The position numbers and the translations under genes are program-made. Of a stretch of 64,000 nt of DNA, positions 26,450-36,348 are shown piece after piece. Position 1 is the first letter of the stretch. The number at the start of each line of letters is the position of its first letter. The stretch is taken from NCBI RefSeq assembly GCF_009707465.1, contig NZ_CP046120.1, positions 1,083,501 to 1,147,500 of the forward strand, read 5' to 3'. The notes beneath the pieces were generated by a model. It had not been told where the DNA came from. It ran no database searches and saw only the letters and a program-made list of their open reading frames with translations. The DNA comes from Novosphingobium sp. Gsoil 351. GTDB lineage: Bacteria > Pseudomonadota > Alphaproteobacteria > Sphingomonadales > Sphingomonadaceae.

Positions 26450-27109
26450 ATGGGTGGCGATTCACTAGCGATGCGGCTGAATGCGGTCGGCGTGACCGCG
26501 CTCTCGGACGCACTGGACCGTTTGGCCATTGCCGGTCAGGCCATCGGACTAGTTCCCGTCGCACGAGAGATGAAGTTCGCTGGCCCGGCCTTTACGGTCC
26601 GTATGCTGCCCGTCGGCCTGACCGGAGGGAGCGTTGGTGACTACATAGACGACGTTCCAGCCGGGGCCGTTGTGGCGATCGACAACGACGGCATCATGGA
26701 CCAGACCGTCTGGGGCGACATCCTTACCTACGTGGCACATGCCAAGGGCATCGCCGCGACTGTCATAGATGGCGTCTGCCGGGACAGCGACCGCTGCGTC
26801 TCGCTCAACTATCCGGTGTTCGCGCGCGGGGTCACCATGCAGACCGGAAAGGACCGGGCGACGGCCGATACCTGCAACGCTGCGGTCCAGTTGGCCAGGG
26901 TGCGGGTCGAACCCGGCGACTGGCTCGTCGGCGATGCGGACGGCGTGGTGTCGATTCCGGCCAGTCGCGTCGCGGAGGTGCTGGCCATCGCCGAGAAGAT
27001 CGAGGTGGCCGAGAACGCGATCATGGCGGCGGTAGCCGGCGGCAAGCGGCTGGATGAGGCTCGTCGCGACCTCGGATATCATGCTCTTCAGACCCGCATT
27101 ACCGAATAG
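26450..27109 (+). CDS. RraA-like / LigK-type aldolase family protein 2
   Basis: A 219-residue paralogue of the preceding protein, 13 bases downstream and with its own GGAGAGGAT ribosome site. Shared features: TALSDALDRL, VWGDILTYVAHAKGIAATVIDGVCRDSD (seen as WGDILTYVAHAKG and IDGVCRD), and VEPGDWLVGDADGVVSIP. Two adjacent, clearly diverged paralogues suggest different substrates or a hetero-oligomer. It ends the operon. Confidence 0.75.
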   Translation: MGGDSLAMRLNAVGVTALSDALDRLAIAGQAIGLVPVAREMKFAGPAFTVRMLPVGLTGGSVGDYIDDVPAGAVVAIDNDGIMDQTVWGDILTYVAHAKGIAATVIDGVCRDSDRCVSLNYPVFARGVTMQTGKDRATADTCNAAVQLARVRVEPGDWLVGDADGVVSIPASRVAEVLAIAEKIEVAENAIMAAVAGGKRLDEARRDLGYHALQTRITE

Positions 27110-28212
27110 CCTGCGGGATGAAGCAGAAGCTTCGTATCGGGCCGGGGGGCTTCAGTGGCTTTCTCAATCCTGGCTCGAATAGGACAATGATGGCACATTA
27201 TCCAATATCCCACTCAGCTGCGTCTCCAGTCGGTGCGCTTGGATTTGATATTTACGCCGGGTTCTGACCAGAAACCTGCGCGTCGGGGCAACTAGGACGG
27301 CAATCACGCTTCGCTCCGGAAAACCATAGACTGAGAGAGGTGCTGGATGGACGCGAGCGTCATTCCGCAGAGTAAGAAAAGATAGCTGCGCCAGAGGTCG
27401 CGCTGGCCCTGCCGACTTTCCTGTTGTTCATCGCATCGACGGGCGGCATCGGCAGCCTCTGATACCTCGCGCCAACGGACCAGATTTCGCTAACAAGCAC
27501 GTGAACAAGTCGATCGGAGTGATCGGCTGTTCTTCCTGCTCCCCTGCGCGCCAATAGTGCTGCTGCGCTGCGTACACGACAAGCATCACAGGATTGCCAA
27601 CGGGCCGATGGATCCTGATCGTTTCGAGCATGAATCGCCTTGGTGGCAGGAAACGTTCCGCTGGACGTTCTTCGACGGGCCTACATCCACAACATGGCCA
27701 GACTGTGCGCAAGCCGTATGGAACCGCTAATCGCGTACCATACGTTCCTTATCGCCTTGGCGGCGAGCTGCGACTTGTCGAGCTAGTCCGGCTAGCAGCG
27801 CGATTCGAGCGAAATATCTGCAGTCTGCCGTCCTGCTCGAACACCTAGCCGTGATAGTTGCGCAGAGTTTTGGCAGTGCCGCTGTCGGCATGACAAAGTT
27901 GGTTACCCCGATGTTGGCACGAATTGATAACGCCACGGTACAATCCAACAAGCTAATGCGAAAGGCTGACCTTGTCTTGGGCCATGAAGGAAGTGATAAA
28001 ATCTCCGGGTTCTGGAAGGAGAGGCTCGTGGCCGAGGAACCACCACGAACGCGATAAGATTCTCTTGATCTCAAGATTATAGACGTTTTCGTCCCAGAAA
28101 ACCTGGGGCGATTCATTCGCGTTGACCTTGTCACGAGGGTGTTGTTGCCCGTCGCGGCTCTCTCCAACGTTTGCCCACGGTTGTTGCGACGACCGAAGCT
28201 ATAGACTAGCGG
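27110..28212 (+). other. 1.1-kb gap without a recognisable gene
   Basis: Lower GC than the flanks and no convincing ribosome site plus frame. A + strand frame ending at 28057 (about residues AIRAKYLQ to EEPPRTR) is coherent for some 85 codons but has no family I know; the opposite strand also stays open there. It may be decayed DNA between the aldolase operon and the exporter operon. Confidence 0.4.
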
Positions 28213-28230
28213 CAATGCGATGCACAATAT
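28213..28230 (+). promoter_or_regulatory. Putative regulon operator, copy C
   Basis: CAATGCGATGCACAATAT. The stretch GCGATGCACAATATGCAA (28217-28234) matches 17 of 18 bases with the site upstream of the TonB receptor at 47022-47039. It is about 50 bases upstream of the exporter gene at 28282. Confidence 0.5.
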
Positions 28231-28281
28231 GCAAATATCGTACGGCTTGCAAACGGGTTAGGACCACAGGAGATTTTCGCT

Positions 28282-29244
28282 TTGAGTCCACCCGTCCGCA
28301 ATTTCTCCGACTGGCGCAGTGCTGCGTCGACGATGTGGAATTCCCCGACCTTGCTACTCTGTCTGGCCTCATTCTTCTGGGCGCTGAATCCGATCGTTGG
28401 CCGGGCGGTGCGAGACCTGATCTCCCCCTTGTCGCTCGCCTTCTGGCGCTGGGTTATCGCGTTGATGTTCGTTCTTCCCCTGGCTTGGCGCCACATCGGG
28501 GCCGATCGGCAGATCCTGCGCGTATCGTGGCGGCTGCTTGGGCTGCTGGGCTTTTTTGGTGTCGGTCTGTTCGCCTATGTCGTCTACTGGAGTCTGCAAC
28601 TCACAACAGCCACCAACAGCCTCCTGCTGCAATCGACCATGCCGATCATGACCCTCGCAATGCCGACCATCCTGTTCGGGGAGCGGCTGCGCCCGCTCCT
28701 AGCCGTCAGCGCGGGGCTGTCCTTCACGGGTATCGCATGGATCGTGACCAAGGGGCATCCGCTCGATCTGCGCTGGAGCGCGGTCAACAACGGCGACCTG
28801 CTCGCCCTTGCGGGCGTATTTCTCTATTCGGCTTACGCCACCTTCCTTCGCAAGGTGCCGACAATGCACCACCTTACCTTGCTTGCCACGCTGTTCGCGG
28901 TCGGCATCGGAACCTTGGTAATTCCGTATTTTGGTGGATTGGTGCGCAGCGGCCCGTCGATCCCGACGCTGGCCGTGGTGTTTGCGGTCCTGTATGTCGG
29001 AATCTTTCCGTCGCTGATCGCCTATGGCTTCTTCAACCGGTCGGTGGCGTTGATTGGTTCGGCGCGTGCGGGGGTCTACATGAATCTGCCGACCGTGTTC
29101 GGGGTTGTCCTGGCGATCCCGCTGCTTGGCGAGAGAGTGGCGTCCTATCATTTCGCCGGAGCCGCAATGGTGATCGCTGCGATCCTCATTTCCCGGAGAC
29201 AGACGCATCGTCTCCAAGGTCAAGACAGGAGCGCCAAAGGATGA
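28282..29244 (+). CDS. EamA/DMT-superfamily transporter
   Basis: A roughly 320-residue membrane protein with about ten hydrophobic segments in two EamA repeats (for example LLLCLASFFWALNPIVGR and GVFLYSAYATFLR). Members export or import small metabolites. The start is probably TTG 28282, because AGGAG lies nine bases before it; the first ATG is at 28333 with no ribosome site. The stop overlaps the ATG of the acyl-CoA synthetase (ATGA), so uptake or efflux of the acid that is activated next is likely. Confidence 0.85.
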   Translation: MSPPVRNFSDWRSAASTMWNSPTLLLCLASFFWALNPIVGRAVRDLISPLSLAFWRWVIALMFVLPLAWRHIGADRQILRVSWRLLGLLGFFGVGLFAYVVYWSLQLTTATNSLLLQSTMPIMTLAMPTILFGERLRPLLAVSAGLSFTGIAWIVTKGHPLDLRWSAVNNGDLLALAGVFLYSAYATFLRKVPTMHHLTLLATLFAVGIGTLVIPYFGGLVRSGPSIPTLAVVFAVLYVGIFPSLIAYGFFNRSVALIGSARAGVYMNLPTVFGVVLAIPLLGERVASYHFAGAAMVIAAILISRRQTHRLQGQDRSAKG

Positions 29245-31138
29245 CTGCCGCCACTGCCAAAAGTACCTATGAAAATGCCTTTCGCCGCGCTGCAGACGAC
29301 TCCGTCAACTTCTGGGCCGAGGCTGCCAAAGCCATCGACTGGTTCGTCGAGCCCCGGCAGGTCTACAACGAAAACGATGGATGGTTCGCGGACGGTGTTC
29401 TCAACACCTGCCACAATTGCCTTGACCGGCACGTCGCGGCGGGTCGCGGCGACGCCGTCGCTCTTACCTATGACAGTCCGGTCGCCAAAACGCTGCGCAG
29501 TTTCACGTACAGCGAACTACAGGATGAGGTCGGGCGGGTCGCGGCGATGGTGGCAAGCGTAGGAGTCGGCAAAGGCGATCGTGTCATAATTTATATGCCG
29601 ATGATTCCTGAGACCGTCTTCGCAATGCTGGCTTGCGCCCGGCTGGGCGCCATTCATTCGGTCGTGTTCGGTGGTTTTGCTGCACCCGAACTGGCCAAGC
29701 GGATCGACGATGCTGAGCCAACACTGATCCTTACGGCTTCGTGCGGTATCGAGGGCGGTCGCACTATCGCCTACAAGCCACTGGTCGATGAAGCGGTTGC
29801 CCTGTCAGCCCACTACGTCAGGCATGTCGTACTGCTGCAGCGCGAGCGGTTGCCTGCCTGTATGAAGCGCGATCGGGACATCGACTGGCACGAATTGCGG
29901 CAGCGTACTGCCAATGACCCGGTTCCGGACTGCGCACCTCTTGCCGCAGCGGACTCACTCTACATCTTGTACACATCGGGTACGACCGGGATGCCCAAAG
30001 GTGTGGTGCGCGACAACGGCGGGCATGCCGTCGCGCTCGCATGGTCGATGGCCAACATTTACGGCATCGGCAGCGGGGATACGTTCTGGGCGGCGTCCGA
30101 TGTCGGTTGGGTTGTCGGCCACAGCTACATCGTCTACGGCCCGCTGCTGGTCGGATCGACCACCGTACTGTTCGAAGGCAAACCGGTTGGCACCCCCGAT
30201 CCGGGCACTTTTTGGCGGATCATCGCTCGTAACAGGGTCAAGATCTTCTTCACTGCACCAACCGCAATTCGGGCGATCCGCAAGGAAGACCCCGAGGCCC
30301 GGCTGCTCAAGCATATCGGCACCGGAGAATGCCGCGCGATCTTCTTGGCCGGCGAGCGTGCCGATCCCGACACCATCGCTTGGCTTGAGCGCGAAAGCGG
30401 ACTGCCGGTCATTGATCACTGGTGGCAGACCGAGCTCGGCTGGCCAGCTATCGCCTCGTGCTTCGCGATGGGCGACCTGCGTCGGAAGGCGGGCAGTGCC
30501 GGGCTGGCGGTGCCTGGCTATGGCTTTGCGGTCCTCGGCGACGACGGCCGTCCGCTCGCCGACGGCGAGAGCGGCAGCGTGGTGATCCGCACCCCCTGCC
30601 ACCTGGCGCTTTCCGCACCCTTTGGAACAACCAGGCAGCTTTCGACCGGAACTTCGCGGCGTTCCCGGGCTACTACGAAACCGGCGATGCGGGCTATCGC
30701 GACGACGCCGGATTTATTCACATCATGGGCCGGACCGACGATATCATCAATGTCGCGGGACACCGCCTCTCGACTGGGCAGATGGAAGAGATCGTTGCCC
30801 GCCAGAAAGGCGTCGCCGAATGCGCGGTGATCGGCGCGCAAGATCCGGTCAAAGGCATGGTTCCGATCGCGTTTATAGTTGCGCAAGGGCGATGTGCCGA
30901 TGACGCGGCCTTGATCCAGCAGGCAATCAAGGCCGTTCGCGACGAGTTGGGCCCAGTTGCAGCCTTAAAGACGGCCCATGTGGTGGATCAACTGCCGAAG
31001 ACACGATCGGGGAAAATCCTGCGCAATCTCATGCGCAAGATCGTCGATCGAGTGCCCTTCGACATTCCCGCGACGATTGAAAACCCGTCGGTAGCCGACG
31101 ATATTGCGTCGGTTCTGGCGAGCAGTCCAACGGTCTAA
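29241..31138 (+). CDS. prpE: PrpE-like acyl-CoA (propionyl-CoA) synthetase, frameshifted
   Basis: An AMP-forming synthetase of about 632 residues when corrected. Start MTAATAKSTYENAFRRAADD, then YILYTSGTTGMPKGVVRDNG (ATP site), WAASDVGWVVGHSYIVYGPL, FFTAPTAIRAIRKEDPE and WWQTELG are PrpE signatures. The C5 run at 30592-30596 lacks one base: with one more C the frame continues as TPLPPGAFRTLWNNQAAFDRNF, GYYETGDAGYRDDAG and ends with the catalytic lysine loop PKTRSGKILRNLMRK at 31138. As given, the protein stops at 30830 without the C-terminal domain. It could activate propionate or another short acid from ring degradation. Confidence 0.88.
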
Positions 31139-31272
31139 CAGTCTGCTGAAAAACGTCCGGCGCCAGCCATGCCCCCCTTTGTCCCGGTGGTTTTGGGGGC
31201 GGGCCGATTGCCTGACTGGTACAATATTCAGCCGTTGGTCGTTGGCACCTCCTTTTTGGTCCGGTAGCGTGG

Positions 31273-31372
31273 TCAGGCGGCTATCAGTTTGGGTATTCGA
31301 ACCAGATTGTAGGCGATGATATTTAGAGAAATGTTCCCCGTCAGCACCAATGGCACAGATTTGAGGTTGTGA
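31273..31372 (-). pseudogene. IS1182/IS5-type transposase C-terminal remnant
   Basis: The minus-strand frame ends with LVLTGNISLNIIAYNLVR followed by IPKLIAA and a stop, the typical C-terminus of IS1182-like transposases. The rest is missing; the IS3-type element begins immediately beyond it. Confidence 0.6.
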
Positions 31373-31416
31373 TGTAAGGAGGATTTGGCTCTCGTCGGAG
31401 TGACGAAGGAACGAAG

Positions 31417-31788
31417 ATGAGCCAAATCCTCAATCGCCAAAAAGCCTGCGGAGCAGGTTGTGAAGGACATCCGCCGGCGACGCGGCGCCACTTCTCGGCC
31501 GAAGACAAAATCAGAATCGTGCTCGAAGGGCTGCGCGGCGAAGACAGCATCGCCGAGCTGTGTCGCAAGGAGGGCATCGCACAGAGCCTGTACTACACCT
31601 GGTCGAAGGAGTTCATGGAAGCGGGCAAGCGCCGTCTCGCCGGCGACACTGCCCGTGCCGCCACCACCGACGAATTCAGGGACCTACACCGCGAGGCCGG
31701 TGCCCTGAAGGAGTCCGTCGCCGATCTGACGCTCGAGAACCGTCTGGTCAAAAAAAGCATTCTCGCGGATGGGGGCGACGACGAATGA
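31417..31788 (+). CDS. IS3-family transposase OrfA
   Basis: A 123-residue helix-turn-helix protein: RRHFSAEDKIRIVLEGLRGE, SIAELCRKEGIAQSLYYTWS and a leucine-zipper-like C-terminal stretch (LKESVADLTLENRLVKKSI). It ends in ATGA overlapping orfB, as usual for IS3. It appears intact. Confidence 0.85.
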   Translation: MSQILNRQKACGAGCEGHPPATRRHFSAEDKIRIVLEGLRGEDSIAELCRKEGIAQSLYYTWSKEFMEAGKRRLAGDTARAATTDEFRDLHREAGALKESVADLTLENRLVKKSILADGGDDE

Positions 31789-32392
31789 GATATCCCGCGG
31801 CCGAGAAGCTCGAGATCATCAGGATCGTCGGCAGACCGACTTCACTTACTTCAAGATCATCGGGTGGGGCTGGATGTACCTATCGACCGTGCTCGACGAC
31901 TTCTCGCGCTACATCATCGCCTGGAAGTTGTGCTCCACAATGCGGACCGAGGACGTCACCGACACGCTCGACCTGGCGCTGACGGCCTCGGGCTGCGATC
32001 ACGCCACGATGCAGCACAAACCCCGGCCGCTCAGCGACAACGGCCCCAGCTACATCGCGGGCGAGCTGGCCGAGTACATCGCGGCCCAACGCATGAGCCA
32101 TGTCCGCGGCGCGCCGATCCACCCCCAGACCCAGGGCAAGATCGAGCGCTGGCACCAGACCCTGAAGAACCGCATCCTGCTGGAAAACTACTTCCTGCCC
32201 GGGGATCTCGAAGCCCAGATCGAGGCGTTCGTTGATCACTACAACCACCGCCGCTACCACGGGAGCCTGGACAACGTGACACCCGCCGACGCCTACTTCG
32301 GAAGGGCCCAGACCATCATCAAACAGCGCGAAAGGATCAAGCGACAGACCATCGAACATCGGCGCTTGCAGCACCGCAAGCTCGCCGCATAA
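31785..32392 (+). pseudogene. IS3-family OrfB transposase with internal deletion
   Basis: The frame begins MRYPAAEKLEIIRIV, then jumps in another frame to QTDFTYFKIIGWGWMYLSTV near 31825. The region that should lie between (roughly 130 residues, including a second DNA-binding segment) is gone. The DDE residues are still visible: D in TDFTYF, D in LSDNGPSY and E in QGKIERWHQ. The shift at the junction prevents production of a full enzyme. Confidence 0.85.
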
Positions 32393-32589
32393 CATCAATC
32401 CCCAGACGAGGCCGATCCTCCGCTAATCTGAGCCGCGAGCTGCGCCAAATGTTCCGACAACGGACACTGGTAAATGGGCGATAATATTTCGGGCAAGCCA
32501 CGCCAGTTGCTCAATTATCCAAGCGTCGTTAGCTTCGCCATAATCTGCGACGAAGTGGCAGCTGACGGGTATCGTGGGTTCACGCTAGC

Positions 32590-33570
32590 ATGAACGAGGA
32601 ACCACGACCGATGAACTTGGCCACATCCGACATCGTGCCGGAATGGGCGCCCGACCCGTCGATCCTGCCAGGCTGGTTTGTCGACGCCATGGCTCTTCCG
32701 CGCGAGGAAGGTTTCGTAACCGTCGATGGCGTGCGTATGCACTACTTCCGTTGGGGCAACCCGGCCGCGCCGCCGGTGCTGATGACCCATGGCTTCCTTT
32801 CGCACGCCCGCTGCTTCGCCTTTATCGCCCCGTTTCTCGCCCGCGATTACCACGTTGTCGCTTATGACCTTTCCGGCATGGGCGACAGTGACGTGCGGCC
32901 CCACTGCGACATGCCGGCGCGCGGGCGCGAGATGATCGGGGTTGCCGAAGCCTTGGGCCTTCTCGGCCACGCCCGCAAACCCATCGTGGTGGCCCATAGT
33001 TTCGGCTCGGCAGTGGCGCTGGAGGCTCTCGAGCTCGCCCCGGCCACTTTTGGCGCGGCGGTGATCTGCGACATGATGGTTCTGCGCCCGTCGGAACTGG
33101 AAAAGTACAGAAGCGATGGCCGTACCAGCCCTGGCTCAGGCGATCCCAACCGGCCTCATCGCCGATATCCCGATTACCTGAACGCCCGCGCACGATATGT
33201 GCTGTCCCCGCCTCAGCCGGTGGCGGAACCGTTTCTGATGGATTACATGGCCTATTATGCGCTGCGCCGCGAAGGGAGCAACTGGACCTGGAAGTTCTCA
33301 CCGGCAGTGTTCGAGCGCGACAATTCACAACGCTTGTGGCTTGAGATTGGCCCGCGCCTGGTCGCCGCACCCGGTCGGAAGGCGATTATCCATGGCGAAA
33401 AGAGCCAGCTTTTTACGCGGGATTCATGCCAGTACGTGCGTGAACTGGGCGGGGTGGACATCCCCATCATCGCGGTTCCCGAAGCCCGACATCATTTGAT
33501 GCTCGATCAGCCCTTGGCCTTCACCGCTGCCTTGCGCGCGGTAATCGACGAGTGGTCCAAAAGTGACTGA
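32590..33570 (+). CDS. Alpha/beta-fold hydrolase
   Basis: A 326-residue hydrolase with HGFLSHARCF (oxyanion), YDLSGMGDSD, nucleophile serine in VVAHSFGSAVAL and a histidine in EARHHLMLDQP. The acid residue is probably in the EKSQLFTRDS region. Possible starts are ATG 32590 or ATG 32611. It has no operon partner nearer than the Nudix gene. Substrate unknown; an ester, lactone or C-C hydrolase is possible. Confidence 0.82.
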   Translation: MNEEPRPMNLATSDIVPEWAPDPSILPGWFVDAMALPREEGFVTVDGVRMHYFRWGNPAAPPVLMTHGFLSHARCFAFIAPFLARDYHVVAYDLSGMGDSDVRPHCDMPARGREMIGVAEALGLLGHARKPIVVAHSFGSAVALEALELAPATFGAAVICDMMVLRPSELEKYRSDGRTSPGSGDPNRPHRRYPDYLNARARYVLSPPQPVAEPFLMDYMAYYALRREGSNWTWKFSPAVFERDNSQRLWLEIGPRLVAAPGRKAIIHGEKSQLFTRDSCQYVRELGGVDIPIIAVPEARHHLMLDQPLAFTAALRAVIDEWSKSD

Positions 33571-33683
33571 TCGAAGCTACGGCGATGGCAAGAATACCTT
33601 CGAGAAGGATGGGCCGGTCCGGGATCAACTGAATTGCGATCGCGGGCAAGAGTATTGATGAAGCTAGAGCCAGGGAGACGGAC

Positions 33684-34469
33684 ATGACCGACGCACCTCA
33701 GATCCCCGAACCGAAACCCGCAGCGACGGTGCTTCTGGTCCGCGATCAGCCCGAATTCCAGGTGCTGATGGTCAAGCGCCACCACCAGATCGATTTTGCG
33801 TCGGGCGCCCTGGTTTTCCCTGGGGGAAAGACGCATGGCGGCGACACCGACGAGCGCTGGGCCGAGCATGCAATTGGATGGGATGAACTGGATCTGGTTC
33901 AGCGAACCTTGCGGATCGGAGCGATCCGCGAGGCGTTCGAGGAAACCGGAATTCTGCTGGCACAGACCGCCCAAGGCACGCCTTTTGAGGACCCGTGTGA
34001 CGCATCGGTGCGAAGCGCGGTCGATGCTGGTCATGTCGCTTTTATCGATGTCGTTCGCGAGTTGGGTGTCCACCTCAGGCTGGACGAACTGGCTATCTTC
34101 GCCCGGTGGATTACCCCGACCATGATGCCCAAGCGGTTCGACACCTGGTTCTACGCGATGAGCGCTCCCGCGGGACAAGTGGCGGCGTATGATGGGCGCG
34201 AGACTGTCGATGCGGAATGGATCTCGCCGTCCGAGGCGATCCGATTGGCAGCGGTGGGCGAGAGGACCATCATTTTTCCAACCTTGATGAACCTGAAGCT
34301 GCTCGCCGAGGCAGAAAGCGCGCAGGATTGCCTTTCGCGTGCGCGGAAACGCAGGCTGGTCACGGTGCTACCCGAGGTCTCGATCGAAAACGGAGAGCGT
34401 GTTCTCGTAATACCGCCCGACGCCGGGTATGGCCCCGTTTCGCAGCCGCTGAGGACGCTCGGTGCCTGA
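33684..34469 (+). CDS. Nudix hydrolase, NUDT19-like
   Basis: A 261-residue Nudix protein. The box is split by a long insert: FPGGKTHGGDTDERW then, 40 residues on, GAIREAFEETGILLAQ, where REAFEETG is the metal-binding Nudix helix. This spacing is typical of NUDT19-type (CoA-diphosphatase-like) proteins. A C-terminal ARWITPTMMPKRFDTWF segment supports this. The ATG has GGGAGACGG upstream. Cleavage of CoA or its thioesters is likely but inferred. Confidence 0.85.
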   Translation: MTDAPQIPEPKPAATVLLVRDQPEFQVLMVKRHHQIDFASGALVFPGGKTHGGDTDERWAEHAIGWDELDLVQRTLRIGAIREAFEETGILLAQTAQGTPFEDPCDASVRSAVDAGHVAFIDVVRELGVHLRLDELAIFARWITPTMMPKRFDTWFYAMSAPAGQVAAYDGRETVDAEWISPSEAIRLAAVGERTIIFPTLMNLKLLAEAESAQDCLSRARKRRLVTVLPEVSIENGERVLVIPPDAGYGPVSQPLRTLGA

Positions 34470-34528
34470 TTCAAAGAGAACTCTGCGCTGTTGACCTTCG
34501 AGCTCCGTCAAGGCCGGGCTTCCCGGCT

Positions 34529-34981
34529 TCAATCTTCAAGGTTCGAGGACATGATCGCGAGCATGTCCTTGACGATGTCCGCTTGTTCTTCGGAAATCCC
34601 GGTCAGGACCCGTTCGTAGATCCTGTCGGCTGCCGTGCGCAACGAAGGGAGAATTTCAATCGCCTTGGGAAGGAGGTGCAGCGCCCAGATCCTGCGGTTG
34701 CCTTCAGCGGAACGGCGTTCGACGAAGGCGGCTTTTTCCAGCTGGTCGATCACGTGCCCGACACTGGCTCGTTCCATTTCGAGGTTCTTGGCCAGTTCGG
34801 TCTGGGTGAGGCCGGGGGTCCGGTAAATATATCCAAGCGCGCGCCACTGGGTGCGGGACAGGCCGAATTCGACTGTACTCGCGTCGAAGAGCTTGCGCAG
34901 CTTGCGCGGCACTTCCTCGAGCAAAAAGACGAGCTCGTCAGCCTCGGTGAGATAACCCTTGCCGGGTGCCGTCCTTCCCAT
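34529..34981 (-). CDS. MarR-family transcription regulator
   Basis: A 150-residue winged-helix regulator: LSRTQWRALGYIYRTPGLTQTELAKNLEMERASVGHVIDQLEKAAFVERR (short pieces: TQTELAKNLEMERASVG, FVERR) is the DNA-binding part, and the C-terminal helices dimerise. It is divergent from the hydrolase-efflux operon. A perfect inverted repeat at 35023-35046 between them is its likely operator. Such regulators usually release DNA on binding a phenolic ligand. ATG 34981 is the best start; no strong ribosome site is seen. Confidence 0.88.
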   Translation of the reverse strand: MGRTAPGKGYLTEADELVFLLEEVPRKLRKLFDASTVEFGLSRTQWRALGYIYRTPGLTQTELAKNLEMERASVGHVIDQLEKAAFVERRSAEGNRRIWALHLLPKAIEILPSLRTAADRIYERVLTGISEEQADIVKDMLAIMSSNLED

Positions 34982-35022
34982 GGAAACGACAGCTAGCCCA
35001 TCTGACGGATTGTGAAAAGCCT

Positions 35023-35046
35023 TTACTGTAAGGTATATTACAGTAA
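35023..35046 (+). promoter_or_regulatory. Probable MarR operator
   Basis: Perfect inverted repeat TTACTGTAA - GGTATA - TTACAGTAA, ending only nine bases before the ATG of the hydrolase gene and 42 bases from the regulator start. Occupancy would block the ribosome region or promoter of the efflux operon and could autoregulate the MarR gene. Confidence 0.75.
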
Positions 35047-35055
35047 GGGGTGAGT

Positions 35056-35937
35056 ATGTCTCCTGATCTGACACTTTTTGGCCACTGTGGGCACAGAATC
35101 GCAGCCAGCGCCGAAGGTCCCGAGGGGGGAATGCCGGTCTTGCTGGCGCACGGTGGTGGCCAGACGCGATGGGCATGGAAGAGGATTGCGAATCTCCTGG
35201 CGGAACACGGGTTTCGGGCGATTGCGCCCGACCTGCGCGGCCATGGCGATAGTGCATGGGCCACAGACGGGGCATATGCGATTGCCGACTTTGCTGGCGA
35301 TTTGGCTGCCATTGCCAGTGCAATGGATCGCAAGCCTGCACTGGTTGGTGCTTCGCTGGGAGGCCTTGCGGGGATCTTGGCCGAAGGCGAACACGGCCCG
35401 AACCTATTTGCATCGCTAACTTTGGTCGATGTTACCCCGCAATTGGATGCTGGCGGTGTCGCGCGCGTGATAGGCTTTATGGCAGCCCATGCAGGAGAGG
35501 GGTTCGCCTCACCTGACGAAGCGGCACGCGTGATTTCCGAATATCTTCCCAATCGTCCAAGCCGTAGCGCTTCGCCCGGCCTGGCGCGTTACCTGCGGCA
35601 AAAGGCGGATGGTCGCTATTACTGGCACTGGGATCCTGCGTTTGTAACTGGAGTCATGCGCCTGGACGAAGATCAAAGCGAGGATCGTGGCTATGGCAGG
35701 GTAGAAGTCAGCGAAGCTGCGCGAAGGCTGACCCTTCCTGTTCATCTTGTCCGCGGTGGATCGAGCGATCTCGTCTCGCCGGAGGCCGTGGCCCATTTCC
35801 GCGAACTGGTCCCCCACGCCGAATGCAGCGATATTGCGGGTGCGACACACATGGTTGTCGGTGACCAGAACGACCTCTTTGGCGAAACGGTCGTGGATTT
35901 CCTGACCCGCACCCATGCTCGAAAGGGGGGAGAATGA
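35056..35937 (+). CDS. Alpha/beta-fold hydrolase of the efflux operon
   Basis: A 293-residue hydrolase: LAHGGGQTRWAWKRIANLL (oxyanion), APDLRGHGDS, nucleophile Ser in LVGASLGGLAGI, acid near RGGSSDLVSPE and histidine in AGATHMVVGDQND. The ATG at 35056 has AAGGGG six bases upstream, preferred over GTG 35050. It is the first gene of a five-gene operon with thioesterase and tripartite efflux, so it may detoxify or process a compound that is then expelled. Confidence 0.85.
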   Translation: MSPDLTLFGHCGHRIAASAEGPEGGMPVLLAHGGGQTRWAWKRIANLLAEHGFRAIAPDLRGHGDSAWATDGAYAIADFAGDLAAIASAMDRKPALVGASLGGLAGILAEGEHGPNLFASLTLVDVTPQLDAGGVARVIGFMAAHAGEGFASPDEAARVISEYLPNRPSRSASPGLARYLRQKADGRYYWHWDPAFVTGVMRLDEDQSEDRGYGRVEVSEAARRLTLPVHLVRGGSSDLVSPEAVAHFRELVPHAECSDIAGATHMVVGDQNDLFGETVVDFLTRTHARKGGE

Positions 35938-36348
35938 CCGACAAGCCGTCGTTTCTACAACTGGAAGCCTTGCGCGAATTGCTGCTGGTCGCCCCGTTCC
36001 ATCGCTGGCTCGGGCTGGATATTGTCGCTGTGACCGCTGACGGGTTGATCCTCGAAATGCCGTGGCGGGATGAAATCGTCTCCAACCCGATGATCGGATC
36101 GGCGCACGGCGGTATCCTCTCCGCCCTGATCGATCTTACCGGACTCTATGCAATCAATGCACTAGGCGGCTCGGCACGCGCCACCGCCGACATGCGCGTC
36201 GATTTTCACCGCCCGGCGACCGCGGGTCCGCTCCGTGCGATTGGCCGGGTGGTCAAGCTCGGCAAGCAGTTGAGCGTCGCCGAGACCCGGATCGAGGACC
36301 CGGATGGGCGGTTGCTCGCCAGCGGCAGGGGGGGCCTATGTCGCCTAG
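35934..36348 (+). CDS. PaaI-like hotdog thioesterase, frameshifted at the 3' end
   Basis: A hotdog-fold thioesterase of about 137 residues when corrected. NPMIGSAHGGILSALIDLTG carries the HGG motif and catalytic acid, followed by ATADMRVDFHRPA. The G7 run at 36328-36334 seems one base too long: with six G the end reads SGRGAYVA and stops at TAG 36346-36348, overlapping the next start by 11 bases. As given, the frame runs on to 36422 with an arginine-rich tail. It would hydrolyse an acyl- or aroyl-CoA. The start overlaps the hydrolase stop (ATGA). Confidence 0.82.

Larger units (their letters stand above)
31370..32430 (+). mobile_element. Degenerate IS3-family insertion sequence
   Basis: About 1.06 kb bounded by imperfect inverted repeats: left GGAGGATTTGGCTCTCGTC (near 31379) and right, read on the minus strand, GGAGGATCGGCCTCGTC. 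It contains orfA and an internally deleted orfB, so it is probably immobile. I could not find a target duplication. Confidence 0.75.

Noticed and set aside
27184..27200. An eighth regulon element (CAATGATGGCACATTA)
   Set aside because: It needs a one-base gap to align and does not precede a recognised gene.
28122..29240. A 900-residue fusion protein with an N-terminal extension on the acyl-CoA synthetase
   Set aside because: The upstream part is the exporter gene read in the wrong frame; PrpE homologues start at the ATG at 29241.
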